Made by a program: the position numbers and the translations under genes
Notes under the pieces: generated by a model
The model's database searches: none
What the model saw: only the letters and a program-made list of their open reading frames with translations
What the model was told of the DNA's origin: nothing
Shown here: piece after piece, positions 16,605-24,417 of the stretch
Layout of the letters: each line of letters opens with the position of its first letter
Position numbering within the stretch: the stretch's first letter is position 1
Origin: SHVO01 sp964576515
GTDB lineage: Bacteria; Pseudomonadota; Alphaproteobacteria; Rhodospirillales; Rhodospirillaceae
Length of the DNA: 64,000 nucleotides
Reading direction: 5' to 3'
Assembly (NCBI GenBank): GCA_964576515.1
Contig: CAZNUW010000001.1
Span: forward strand, 682,001-746,000

Positions 16605-17666
16605 ATGGGCTTGTTCGATATCGTTCAATACGAGGTGCAGGTTTTCGCCGGCGGTTATTGGCACGTGCGCGTCCGCTATCCGCGCTCCGACCGCGACGAC
16701 GCCTTCAAGGAAGCCCGCCGGCTGGATCTGACCGAAGGTCTGTCCACTCGCGTCGTGCGCGATGTGTACGATCCCCGGAGCGGGCGCAATCAGGAAATCA
16801 CCATTTTCGTCAGCGACCGCGCGAAGGCCATCGGCCCGCGCCCGGCGCCGCGCGACGCATTGCGCGACCCGGCGCGCGCGCCCTCCCGCCGCCGTGCTGG
16901 AAAGCAGCCCTACGCCAATCACAACGAACGCCCCGCGCCGCTCGCCTTCCGCGCCACCATGGCGCTCGGCGTCGGCTTGGTGACGGCCTTACTGATCACC
17001 GCGATCGCCTCCTGGGCGTTGACCCCAACGCAGGAATCCTTCGCGAGCGTTCTTGCGCGCACACCGGCGCCCGGCGCGTCGACCACGCTGTTCGTGGCCG
17101 TGATGCTGTTCAGCGTTTTCACGATGCTGCGCGGCCCCCTTGGCATCTCGCGTCTCGCACGCATGTTGATCGGCCCGGAAGACGCGGTTTCCACGCATGA
17201 GACCGGACGCACCGCCGTTCCATCCAAACCCCGGGCCGAACCGCGCGAGGATCACGACACCCACGTTATGAACCTGTCGCGCACGATGCTGGCGCGCTTC
17301 TTTATCGAGGCGGCGCCGGCTAACGTGGCGCGGGCCATGGAAGATGATCTAGGCCGCCGCGGCCTCGCGCTTTATCTGGCCGGCGCCGCAAGCGCGATGG
17401 CGTCGCGCCTTGAAATTCCCTCGCCCGGCGATCTCCTGAACCAAATCGCGCCCGCGGCGCTGCAGGCCGCGGCGAAAGAGGCCCTGGCGGACGCGCGCGC
17501 CTTGGATCCCGCCGACGCGCAGTTGATGGCCGCCGGGCGCGGCGGCGTGCAGAAATACATGGAGACGCCGGAGGAGCGCCCCTCGATGGCGGGCGCACTC
17601 GTCGCCTGGCACAAACTGGTGAAAGCCGAAGCGCCCGAGGTCCAGCCGCCTCGGCACATGCCCTAA
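16605..17666 (+). CDS. Inner-membrane protein of unknown function
   Basis: I do not recognise a named family. The 353-aa protein starts MGLFDIVQYEVQVF with a small N-terminal domain of about 80 residues rich in aromatic and charged residues. A basic Arg/Pro linker follows, then two transmembrane helices at about 115-140 (MALGVGLVTALLITAIASWAL) and 158-175 (LFVAVMLFSVFTML). A C-terminal cytoplasmic helical region of about 150 residues follows, containing repeated Ala-rich stretches. I chose the ATG at 16605 because upstream codons do not look like protein. It ends in a strong terminator shared with the convergent ilvE gene. Confidence 0.7.
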   Translation: MGLFDIVQYEVQVFAGGYWHVRVRYPRSDRDDAFKEARRLDLTEGLSTRVVRDVYDPRSGRNQEITIFVSDRAKAIGPRPAPRDALRDPARAPSRRRAGKQPYANHNERPAPLAFRATMALGVGLVTALLITAIASWALTPTQESFASVLARTPAPGASTTLFVAVMLFSVFTMLRGPLGISRLARMLIGPEDAVSTHETGRTAVPSKPRAEPREDHDTHVMNLSRTMLARFFIEAAPANVARAMEDDLGRRGLALYLAGAASAMASRLEIPSPGDLLNQIAPAALQAAAKEALADARALDPADAQLMAAGRGGVQKYMETPEERPSMAGALVAWHKLVKAEAPEVQPPRHMP

Positions 17667-17672
17667 AACAGA

Positions 17673-17706
17673 AAACCGCCGCGGCCTTTTAAAGCCGCGG
17701 CGGTTT
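17673..17706. terminator. Bidirectional rho-independent terminator
   Basis: A 13-bp perfect stem, AAACCGCCGCGGC paired with GCCGCGGCGGTTT, flanks the loop CTTTTAAA. A-rich and T-rich flanks on the two sides allow it to stop transcription from both the membrane protein gene and ilvE, which converge here. Confidence 0.85.
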
Positions 17707-17729
17707 GCCGTCACATATGAAGAAGTCGA

Positions 17730-18623
17730 TTAAGCGGCGCTCGACTTGGCGATCTGCTTGCCGACGGCGACGTCGAAGTCCGCCATCAGGGTGCGGCAGA
17801 CATCGCCCGGCGTGAACTTGTACTGACCGATCTCGCGCACCGGCGTGACTTCCGCCGCGGTCCCGGTGAGGAAGCACTCCTGCGCCTTCGCCAGGTCTTC
17901 CGGCATGATCGCGCGTTCGATCACCTTGTACCCACGCTTGCGGGCCATCTCCATGACCGCGCGGCGGGTGATGCCGTCGAGGAAGCAATCCGGCGTCGGC
18001 GTGTGGATTTCGCCGTTGATGACGAAGAACACGTTCGCGCCCGTGGCTTCGGCGACCTGACCGCGCCAATCGAGGAACAGCGCGTCGTCATAGCCTTCGC
18101 GTTCGGCCTTATGCTTGCTGATGGTGCAGATCATATAGAGACCGGCGGCCTTGGCTTTCACCGGTTCGGTTTCCGGCGACGGGCGCTTCCAGTCGGACCA
18201 TTGCAGGCGCACGCCCTTCAGGCGCGCATCCAGCGTGAAATAAGCGCCCCACTGCCACGAGGTGATCGCGACATTGATGCGCGAGTCCTGCGCGCCGACA
18301 CCCATCATCTCCGAACCGCGCCACACGACGGGGCGCACGTAGGCGTCGGTCTGGTTGTTCGCCTTGAGAACCGCATACGTCGCGTCGTTGATCTCCTTCG
18401 CGGTGTAGGGGATCTTCATGTCCAACGCTTCCGCCGAATAGAACAGGCGGTCGGTGTGCTCCTCGAGCCGATAGACCTTGCCGTTGTAGGCGCGCTCGCC
18501 TTCAAAAACCGACGAGCCGTAGTGAAGGGCATGGGTCAGGACGTGGACCTTGGCGTCGCGCCAGGGAACAAGCTGGCCGTTCATCCAGATAAAGCCGTCA
18601 CGATCGTCAAACGAAGCGCCCAT
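17730..18623 (-). CDS. ilvE: Branched-chain amino acid aminotransferase
   Basis: A 297-aa PLP fold-type IV transaminase for the last step of Val/Leu/Ile synthesis. The N-terminal HALHYGSSVFEGERAY, the PLP-lysine region VKAKAAGLYM (Lys about 160), GQVAEATGANVFFV and FLTGTAAEVTPV match the family. The start at 18623 is preceded by GGAGG. It is convergent with the membrane protein at 16605 and divergent from the MarR-type regulator. The shared intergenic region carries repeats and a palindrome that could also affect ilvE. Confidence 0.94.
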   Translation of the reverse strand: MGASFDDRDGFIWMNGQLVPWRDAKVHVLTHALHYGSSVFEGERAYNGKVYRLEEHTDRLFYSAEALDMKIPYTAKEINDATYAVLKANNQTDAYVRPVVWRGSEMMGVGAQDSRINVAITSWQWGAYFTLDARLKGVRLQWSDWKRPSPETEPVKAKAAGLYMICTISKHKAEREGYDDALFLDWRGQVAEATGANVFFVINGEIHTPTPDCFLDGITRRAVMEMARKRGYKVIERAIMPEDLAKAQECFLTGTAAEVTPVREIGQYKFTPGDVCRTLMADFDVAVGKQIAKSSAA

Positions 18624-18701
18624 GGAGACCTCCTAACGCGCGTACGCGCCTCGGTCCGTTTCCGTGACGCGTAATTTTATTGCGTGAATAATGTATAAGC
18701 A

Positions 18702-18742
18702 GGTAACATTCCATCATGCCTGCGTCAACATCGGTAACATTC
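18702..18742. promoter_or_regulatory. Two direct repeats GGTAACATTC, 31 bases apart
   Basis: GGTAACATTC occurs at 18702-18711 and again, identical, at 18733-18742. The 31-base period equals three helical turns, so two copies of one regulator could bind the same DNA face. They sit in the intergenic region between divergent ilvE and the MarR gene. Confidence 0.45.
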
Positions 18743-18750
18743 GTAGTTAT

Positions 18751-18773
18751 TTATGTCAACACTACTGACATAA
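18751..18773. promoter_or_regulatory. Palindromic operator TTATGTCA-N7-TGACATAA
   Basis: A perfect 8-bp inverted repeat with a 7-bp spacer lies 53-75 bases upstream of the MarR-family start. The size and symmetry suit a MarR dimer, so autoregulation is likely. The assignment to this regulator is inference from position. Confidence 0.6.
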
Positions 18774-18825
18774 TCGATATCCAGGCGCTATGCTCCTGGA
18801 AAGCTTTCCGAAATTTGCGTGGACC

Positions 18826-19317
18826 ATGGCCGAACCTAAAACCATCGTCAATCCGCTGTTCCTGCGCGAGGACGACCTGCGCCAGGCCATCGAACTGCTG
18901 TTTTTCGCTTACCGCGACTTTACGGCCCGGGGCGACGCGATCCTCGCCCGGCAGCACTTCGGACGCGCGCATCACCGCATCATGTATTTCGTGGGACGCT
19001 ATCCGGGGATTCCGGTGGGCGATCTGCTCGACATTCTGAACATCACGAAACAGAGCCTCTCGCGGGTCTTGAGCCAACTCGTGCGCGAGGAGTACGTCCA
19101 GCAAAAGCCGGGCACACGGGATCGCCGCCAGCGCCTCTTGTATCTGACCGACAAGGGCAAGGCGCTCGAACGCGAACTGACGAGCGAGCAGCGGATGCGT
19201 TTCGCCGCCGCCTATAAGGACGCCGGCGCGGTCGCGGTCGAAGGGTTCCGCAAAGTGCTGCTGGGCATCATGGATGCCAAAGCCCGCAAACGCTTCCTCA
19301 GTCCGTTCGAATCATGA
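18826..19317 (+). CDS. MarR-family regulator, PetP-like
   Basis: A 163-aa winged-helix regulator. The DNA-recognition region LLDILNITKQSLSRVLSQLVREEYV and the wing TRDRRQRLLYLTDKG are clear. The opening VNPLFLREDDLRQAIELLFFAYRDFTA is characteristic of alphaproteobacterial PetP-type MarR proteins. In Rhodobacter capsulatus petP and petR form an operon and affect cytochrome bc1. Two starts are possible; I prefer ATG 18826 (MAEPKTIV), with 18790 as an alternative. It overlaps the response regulator gene as ATGA. A TTATGTCA palindrome upstream is a likely autoregulatory site. Confidence 0.85.
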   Translation: MAEPKTIVNPLFLREDDLRQAIELLFFAYRDFTARGDAILARQHFGRAHHRIMYFVGRYPGIPVGDLLDILNITKQSLSRVLSQLVREEYVQQKPGTRDRRQRLLYLTDKGKALERELTSEQRMRFAAAYKDAGAVAVEGFRKVLLGIMDAKARKRFLSPFES

Positions 19318-20033
19318 CCGCAACCGCCCCAGGCCGCGCGAGCGAACACTATCCGCCGCACATCCTGGTGGTGGACGACGACACGCGGCTGCGCACGCTG
19401 CTGAAGAAGTTCCTGCGCGAGAACGGCTACATGGTGAGCGCCGCGGCGAACGCCGCCGAAGCGCGTCGCCAGATGAACGCCCTCACCTTCGATCTCCTGG
19501 TCGTGGATGTGATGATGCCGGGCGAAGACGGCTACGCGCTCACCAAAACCATTCGTACAAGCAGCACGGTCCCCATCCTCATGCTCACGGCGATGGGCGA
19601 AGCCACGGACCGCATCAAAGGGCTGGAACTTGGCGTCGACGACTACATGGCCAAACCCTTCGAGCCGAAGGAACTGGTCTTGCGCATCGGCTCCATTCTG
19701 CGGCGCGCGCCGCCACCACGTCCCGAAACATCGCGCACCGAACTGAAGTTCGGCGCATGCCGGTACGACATCGCGCGCAAACAGCTCACCCAGGACGGCT
19801 CGCCGGTCCACCTGACCATCGCCGAAACCGAACTGCTTCATACGTTGGCGCAGAAGGCCAACGAGGCCATCGAACGTTCGGACCTTGGCGTCACCGAGGA
19901 AAACGGCTTCAATCCGCGCACCATTGACGTGCAGATCACGCGCCTGCGGCGTAAGATCGAGCCCGATCCGCGGCAGCCGCGCTATCTCCAGACTGTGCGC
20001 GGCACGGGTTATATTCTCAGGACCGATCCATGA
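19314..20033 (+). CDS. OmpR-family response regulator, PetR-like
   Basis: A 239-aa response regulator with a receiver (phospho-Asp about 65 in VVDVMMPGEDGY, Lys in DDYMAKPFEP) and a winged-helix output domain ending in YLQTVRGTGYILRTDP. The ATG is locked by the ATGA overlap with the MarR gene. In this family arrangement the regulator is probably PetR, named in R. capsulatus for its effect on bc1; the petABC operon of this genome lies at about 50.6-53.2 kb. A histidine kinase gene follows 93 bases downstream and is the likely partner. Confidence 0.86.
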   Translation: MTATAPGRASEHYPPHILVVDDDTRLRTLLKKFLRENGYMVSAAANAAEARRQMNALTFDLLVVDVMMPGEDGYALTKTIRTSSTVPILMLTAMGEATDRIKGLELGVDDYMAKPFEPKELVLRIGSILRRAPPPRPETSRTELKFGACRYDIARKQLTQDGSPVHLTIAETELLHTLAQKANEAIERSDLGVTEENGFNPRTIDVQITRLRRKIEPDPRQPRYLQTVRGTGYILRTDP

Positions 20034-20126
20034 TCTGTCCTTCGATTGTTTTTTTGATTGGCCGCTCGCGGGCGCAAAAGCCGACTTCCACCTTTTGCTG
20101 CTCGCGGCTTGCTTGAGAACCGACCC

Positions 20127-21524
20127 ATGACACCGCTCGACAAAAACGGCGAGCCGGGCGCGCACATGCCGCAGGACTCTTGGCTGAAATGGCCGGAGCC
20201 GGCGGCGCTCGAGCGCGTCATGCCGCGCACCCTGATGGCGCGCGTCAGCCTTACCATTGTCGTGCCGCTGATCCTCGTGCAGCTCATTTCCACCTATGTG
20301 TTTTACGATAATCACTGGGACGCCATGAGCCGCCGCATGGCGCAGGACTTGGCCGGGGACATCGCCGCCGTGTCGTCCTGGATGACGGAATTCAAATCTC
20401 CGGAACAACGCGCGTGGTTCATCGAGAATGCGCGGCAAACCATGGAGCTTGAAGTCAGCCTGGAACCCGGCGCGAAACTGGAACGCGCCGACGCCCTGAA
20501 CGAACCCGAGGATCTTGCGATCTTCCGCGAATCCTTGCGCGGCGTCCTGCGCCAGCCGTTCAGCATCGACCGTCTGTCGTTCCGCACGGACCGGCTGGTG
20601 GCCATTCGGGTGCAGACGGACGACGGATTGATCACGGTGCTCGCGCCGAGGCGGCGCATCTTTTCGACGACGACGTACGTCTTCGTGATCTGGATGGTAG
20701 GGTCGTCGATCCTCTTGTTCGGTGTGGCGACCATGTACCTGCGCAGTCAGGTCGCGATCGTGCGCAGGCTGGGGCGCGCCGCCGAGAACTTCGGCAAGGG
20801 CCGCGAGGTACCGGACTTCCCGAGCGACGGACCTTTCGAGGTACGACAGGCGGCGCGCGCCTTCAACCTGATGCGCGCGCGCATCCAGCGTCAGATTACC
20901 CAACGCACGGAGATGCTCGCGGGCGTGTCGCACGATCTCAGGACGCCGTTGACCCGATTGAAACTTCAGCTCGCCATGATGGAAAAAAGCCGCGCCGACG
21001 ACGTCGCCGACCTGCGCGAGGATGTCGCCGAAATGGAGCGCATGCTCGAGGCCTATCTTGCTTTCGCGCGCGGCGACGGCGCCGAGGAAGCGGCCCCGGC
21101 CAACCTCGCCGAGCTGATCGAGGACGTCGTCGGCCGTTTCCGCCGCGAGGGGGCGGCGGTCACGCTATCGACCGGCGATCTTCCGAAACAGATGGCGCTG
21201 AAGGCCGTGGCCTTCGAGCGCTGCCTGGGCAATCTCGTCGGCAACGCGGTGCGCTACGGCACCCGTGTCGACGTCCACGCGCGCCGCATCGGCGGCTCCA
21301 TCCAGATCGACGTCGACGACGACGGGCCCGGAATCCCGGAGGACAAACGCGAACAGGTCTTCCGCGCCTTCCATCGCCTCGAACCTTCGCGCAATCCGGA
21401 AACCGGCGGCGTGGGGTTGGGCCTGACGATCACCCGCGACATCGTACGCGGGATGGGCGGCGAAATCGTCCTGAACGACAGCCCCCTTGGCGGGCTGCGC
21501 GCAACGGTCACCATTCCGATCTGA
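20127..21524 (+). CDS. EnvZ-type sensor histidine kinase
   Basis: A 465-aa membrane kinase. Helix 1 is at about 37-58 (RVSLTIVVPLILVQLIS), followed by a periplasmic region of about 125 residues, helix 2 at about 190-212 and a HAMP domain. HisKA follows with GVSHDLRTPLTRLK, then HATPase with the N box GNLVGNAVRYG, DDGPGIP and GGVGLGLTI. The ATG at 20127 gives MTPLDKNG; longer in-frame starts lack support. It is in line with the MarR and OmpR genes and probably phosphorylates that regulator. The periplasmic domain has no recognisable sensor motif. Confidence 0.88.
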   Translation: MTPLDKNGEPGAHMPQDSWLKWPEPAALERVMPRTLMARVSLTIVVPLILVQLISTYVFYDNHWDAMSRRMAQDLAGDIAAVSSWMTEFKSPEQRAWFIENARQTMELEVSLEPGAKLERADALNEPEDLAIFRESLRGVLRQPFSIDRLSFRTDRLVAIRVQTDDGLITVLAPRRRIFSTTTYVFVIWMVGSSILLFGVATMYLRSQVAIVRRLGRAAENFGKGREVPDFPSDGPFEVRQAARAFNLMRARIQRQITQRTEMLAGVSHDLRTPLTRLKLQLAMMEKSRADDVADLREDVAEMERMLEAYLAFARGDGAEEAAPANLAELIEDVVGRFRREGAAVTLSTGDLPKQMALKAVAFERCLGNLVGNAVRYGTRVDVHARRIGGSIQIDVDDDGPGIPEDKREQVFRAFHRLEPSRNPETGGVGLGLTITRDIVRGMGGEIVLNDSPLGGLRATVTIPI

Positions 21525-21544
21525 CGTCGGATCTCAAGCGCCTC

Positions 21545-21581
21545 AAAAAAAGAACCCGCCGGGCGGTGCGCCGCGGCGGGT
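21545..21581 (-). terminator. Rho-independent terminator of the stand-alone receiver gene
   Basis: On the minus strand, ACCCGCCG and CGGCGGGT form an 8-bp stem around a GC-rich loop, followed by TTTTTTT. It lies 29 bases beyond the stop of the receiver gene at 21610. It also separates that gene from the convergent kinase gene. Confidence 0.8.
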
Positions 21582-21609
21582 GAGGAGAGGTTCTTGAAAA
21601 AGAAATCGG

Positions 21610-22020
21610 CTAGTGAATTTCGTCCGCCGCCAAACGGGCGACCGCGATCGCTTGCAGCAAATGATCTTCGCTCACCGGCTTGTCGAGCACCATGAGAACG
21701 CCGGCGCGCCGCGCCCTTTCTTTCATGGCAAGGTCGCCGCGGCCGGTGAACATAATGACGGGGATTTGGATTTTACGGACACGTAAGGCGTCGACCAGCT
21801 CGAGGCCTGTCATGCCGGGCATGTGATTGTCGAGGATGAGACAATCACCATCCTGAAACGCCGCGCGTCCCAACAAATCATTCGGCGAAGCGAAGGCATT
21901 AACCGCCATGCCGTGGGCTTCAAGCAACGCGCAGGTCGAATCGCGGACCGGTTCGTCGTCGTCGACGACGAAGACGGCGGGCGGGCGTTGCCTCGCATCG
22001 GAATGCGCGTCTGTTTCCAT
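21610..22020 (-). CDS. Stand-alone receiver-domain response regulator (FixJ-receiver-like)
   Basis: A 136-aa receiver with no output domain. It keeps the acidic pair VVDDDE, the phospho-Asp at about 64 (LILDNHMPGMTG), the switch Thr (MFTGRGD) and the Lys in VLDKPVSE. Its VRDSTCALLEAHGM segment closely resembles the FixJ receiver encoded just upstream (VRDSLSALLEAEGF). It may therefore be phosphorylated by FixL or another PAS kinase and act as a phosphate sink or adaptor (inference). The ATG at 22020 is preceded by TAGGG; a GTG at 22044 is possible. A FixJ-box-like sequence lies 36 bases upstream of the start. Confidence 0.85.
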   Translation of the reverse strand: METDAHSDARQRPPAVFVVDDDEPVRDSTCALLEAHGMAVNAFASPNDLLGRAAFQDGDCLILDNHMPGMTGLELVDALRVRKIQIPVIMFTGRGDLAMKERARRAGVLMVLDKPVSEDHLLQAIAVARLAADEIH

Positions 22021-22055
22021 GGCGGCGACCCTACGGGACGCCACCCGCGCACGAT

Positions 22056-22072
22056 ATACGTAGTAGTCCTTA
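22056..22072. promoter_or_regulatory. FixJ-box-like sequence (site 1)
   Basis: ATACGTAGTAGTCCTTA agrees at 12 of 17 positions with the site upstream of fixK at 24310-24326. It contains TACGTAG, close to the TAMGTAG core described for FixJ. It lies between fixJ and the stand-alone receiver gene, 36 bases before the latter's ATG, in the opposite orientation to the gene. Confidence 0.45.
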
Positions 22073-22096
22073 GGAAAGGCGCGACGACGCGGCGCT

Positions 22097-22717
22097 TCAA
22101 ACGCCGGCGGGAATTTCGATCTTCGCGGCGAGCGCCATGCGCACGAGATCCGACAGGCTGCGCGCCTGCATTTTCTCCATGACCCGGCCGCGATGGACTT
22201 CGACCGTCCGGGGCGAGATGTCCATCCGGTGGGCGATAACTTTGTTGGGGCGGCCGGCTACCAGGTGCTCCATGACCTCGCGCTCGCGCGCCGTCAATTG
22301 CGAGATGCGCGTTTCGGCTTCCTGCGCTTGCACGTTTTCGCCGCGCGCCTTGCGACTCTGCTCAAGTCCACGCTCGATACTGACCTTGAGAGCGCCGTCA
22401 TCGAACGGCTTCTCAATGAAATCCACCGCGCCGGCTTTCATGGCGCGGACGGCAAGGGGCACATCGCCGTGACCGGTGATGATAATCACAGGCAGACCCC
22501 AGCCCTTGCGGATGATTTCTTCCTGCAACTCAAGCCCATCCATGTCCGGCATACGGATATCGGCGACGACACAGCAGGTGTCTTTCGGCGCGAAGCCCGC
22601 GAGGAACGCCTTGGCCGACTCAAAGGTCTCGGCGGCGAAACCTTCGGCTTCAAGCAACGCCGACAGCGAATCGCGTACCGCCTCGTCGTCATCGACGATA
22701 AAAACCGTGCCCGTCAT
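22097..22717 (-). CDS. fixJ: FixJ response regulator
   Basis: A 206-aa two-domain regulator: receiver at 1-120 (phospho-Asp 53 in VVADIRMPDMDG, Lys in FIEKPFDD) and a LuxR-type helix-turn-helix at about 138-200 (LTAREREVMEHLVAGRPNKVIAHRMDISPRTVEVHR). FixJ phosphorylated by FixL under low oxygen activates fixK and other genes. It overlaps fixL as ATGA. The next gene downstream is a stand-alone receiver, after a gap holding a FixJ-box-like site. Confidence 0.95.
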   Translation of the reverse strand: MTGTVFIVDDDEAVRDSLSALLEAEGFAAETFESAKAFLAGFAPKDTCCVVADIRMPDMDGLELQEEIIRKGWGLPVIIITGHGDVPLAVRAMKAGAVDFIEKPFDDGALKVSIERGLEQSRKARGENVQAQEAETRISQLTAREREVMEHLVAGRPNKVIAHRMDISPRTVEVHRGRVMEKMQARSLSDLVRMALAAKIEIPAGV

Positions 22718-24240
22718 CTCGAAGCCTCGTCCTTGGTCTCGCCTTCAGCTACCGGAAGCTGAAAATGAAATGTCACGCCAGCGCCTGGGTTGGTTTCGGC
22801 CCATAACTTACCCCCATGGGCGTCCACTATGGAACGACAGATTGAGAGCCCGATGCCCATACCGTCATGTTTTGTCGTCACAAAAGGCTGAAAAAGCTTG
22901 GCGGCCACCTCCTCGGAAAGCCCGGGACCGGTATCGGCGACGGTGACCGTTACAAAGCGCTCGCTTTCGAGGACGGTGGTCACCCGCAGTTCGCGGCGCT
23001 CACATCCGGCCATGGCTTCAAGGGCGTTCCGCACGAGATTGAGCACCACTTGCTGGATTTGGATCTTGTCGATCAGGACCGGCGGCAGATTGGCGCCCAT
23101 CGTCGCTGTCACCGCGATTCCTGCGTCGGCGGCCCCGACGAAGGCCAGCGCCATGGCCTCCTCGATGATTTTGTTGGCGTCCTCGAACGCACGGTTATCC
23201 TCGCGCTTCTCGATGAAGTCGCGCAAACGGCGGATGATCTGCCCCGCCCGCAGTGCCTGGGCCGCCGCCTTGTCCATGAGCTCTTGGACCTTCGGGCGCG
23301 TGCTTTCGACGCCTTGATCGAGCGTCCGTCGCGCCGCCTTCACATAGTTCGCGATGGCCGTCAGCGGCTGATTGAGTTCGTGCGCGAGCGCCGAACTCAT
23401 CTGGCCCATATCCGTCAGTCGTGAAACATGCAGCAGCTCGGCCTGGATATCCTGCAGGCGGCGCTCCGCCCCCTGGCGCTCGGTGATATCCCGGATGAAG
23501 CCGGTGAACAGACGCCGCTCGCCGATCCGGATTTCGCCGACATTCAACTCCATCGGAAACGTACTGCCGTCGCGGCGCAAGCCCATGACGACGCGGCCGA
23601 TGCCGATGACGCGTTTCTCGCCTGTGGCGCGGTAGGCGCTCAGGTAACCGTCGTGGCGCTCGCGATAGGGCGCGGGCATCAGCATCTTGACGTTCTGGCC
23701 CACCACCTCGCTTTCGAGATAGCCGAACTGCCACACGGCTGCCGCGTTGAACGATTCAATCAGGCCGTTTTCATTGATGATAATGATCGCGTCGGGCCCG
23801 GTCTCGAAGATCGATTGAAGCTTCTCCTCACGCTCGCGCAGCGCGTTTTCGGCGTCCTTCTGTGCGGTGATATCGCGGATCAACCCGACAAAAAGGCTTT
23901 TGCCGTCAAGGTGACCCTCGCCCAGTGCGAGCGCGGCCGGGAATGTCCCGCCGTCCTTCCGGCGCCCGACGACATGCCGCTCCCGCCCCGATTCTGGCGC
24001 CGCATGCGGGCGAAGAAGCTCGCCGAGCGGGGGCGCATCCACAAACAGCGTATCGACGGTCCGGCCGGCGATGTCGGCGGCCACATAACCGAACAGGCGC
24101 TCGCACGCGGGATTGAACGACTGGATGCGGCCGTCGGCGCCGCTCATGAAAATCCCGTGGGCGGCCGTGTCCAGCAGGATGTCCAGACGCGCCTGCGCCG
24201 TCGCTGCCGAAAAAGCTCCCGTCTGCGGGTCCTGTGACAT
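22714..24240 (-). CDS. fixL: FixL oxygen-sensing heme-PAS histidine kinase
   Basis: A 508-aa soluble kinase with two PAS domains at about 18-128 and 143-255, then HisKA (phospho-His about 287 in ALAHELNQPLTAI) and HATPase (DTGPGLS, GMGIGLSI). PAS-2 has the FixL heme signature: the proximal His at 196 (PYRERHDGYL) and the oxygen-contacting Arg at 216 (IGIGRVVMG), almost the same numbers as His200 and Arg220 of Bradyrhizobium FixL. PAS-1 lacks this His. There are no membrane helices, as in Bradyrhizobium and unlike Sinorhizobium. It is divergent from fixK. Oxygen binding is predicted to inhibit the kinase. Confidence 0.95.
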   Translation of the reverse strand: MSQDPQTGAFSAATAQARLDILLDTAAHGIFMSGADGRIQSFNPACERLFGYVAADIAGRTVDTLFVDAPPLGELLRPHAAPESGRERHVVGRRKDGGTFPAALALGEGHLDGKSLFVGLIRDITAQKDAENALREREEKLQSIFETGPDAIIIINENGLIESFNAAAVWQFGYLESEVVGQNVKMLMPAPYRERHDGYLSAYRATGEKRVIGIGRVVMGLRRDGSTFPMELNVGEIRIGERRLFTGFIRDITERQGAERRLQDIQAELLHVSRLTDMGQMSSALAHELNQPLTAIANYVKAARRTLDQGVESTRPKVQELMDKAAAQALRAGQIIRRLRDFIEKREDNRAFEDANKIIEEAMALAFVGAADAGIAVTATMGANLPPVLIDKIQIQQVVLNLVRNALEAMAGCERRELRVTTVLESERFVTVTVADTGPGLSEEVAAKLFQPFVTTKHDGMGIGLSICRSIVDAHGGKLWAETNPGAGVTFHFQLPVAEGETKDEASR

Positions 24241-24309
24241 GCCTCAAGCGCCGATTTCGGTGGGGAAGCCGAGATCGTGCAGACCGATGCGCCATTCACC
24301 CAGAGAGCA

Positions 24310-24326
24310 ATACGTAAAATCCCGTA
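24310..24326 (+). promoter_or_regulatory. FixJ-box-like sequence upstream of fixK (site 2)
   Basis: ATACGTAAAATCCCGTA lies 92 bases before the fixK ATG and resembles site 1 at 22056-22072. TACG and CGTA at its ends are inverted. The position fits FixJ-P activation of fixK from about -40 to -65 of the promoter. Confidence 0.5.
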
Positions 24327-24417
24327 CGAACAACTCCCAATATTGAGAAGAGGGGTGCTCGTTCATTCTGGCCTCATCAAATTGGTATTTCCGCCGCCGT
24401 GGGGCGAGGAGCCTAAC

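Noticed and set aside
19212..20933. Long minus-strand open frame (573 codons) opposite the response regulator and kinase genes
   Set aside because: It is a GC-driven antisense shadow of two well-identified genes. Its translation is Arg/His/Gln-rich with no domain.
24241..24417. FNR/FixK box upstream of fixK
   Set aside because: ATCAA occurs in this gap, but no matching TTGAT half-site lies four bases before it.
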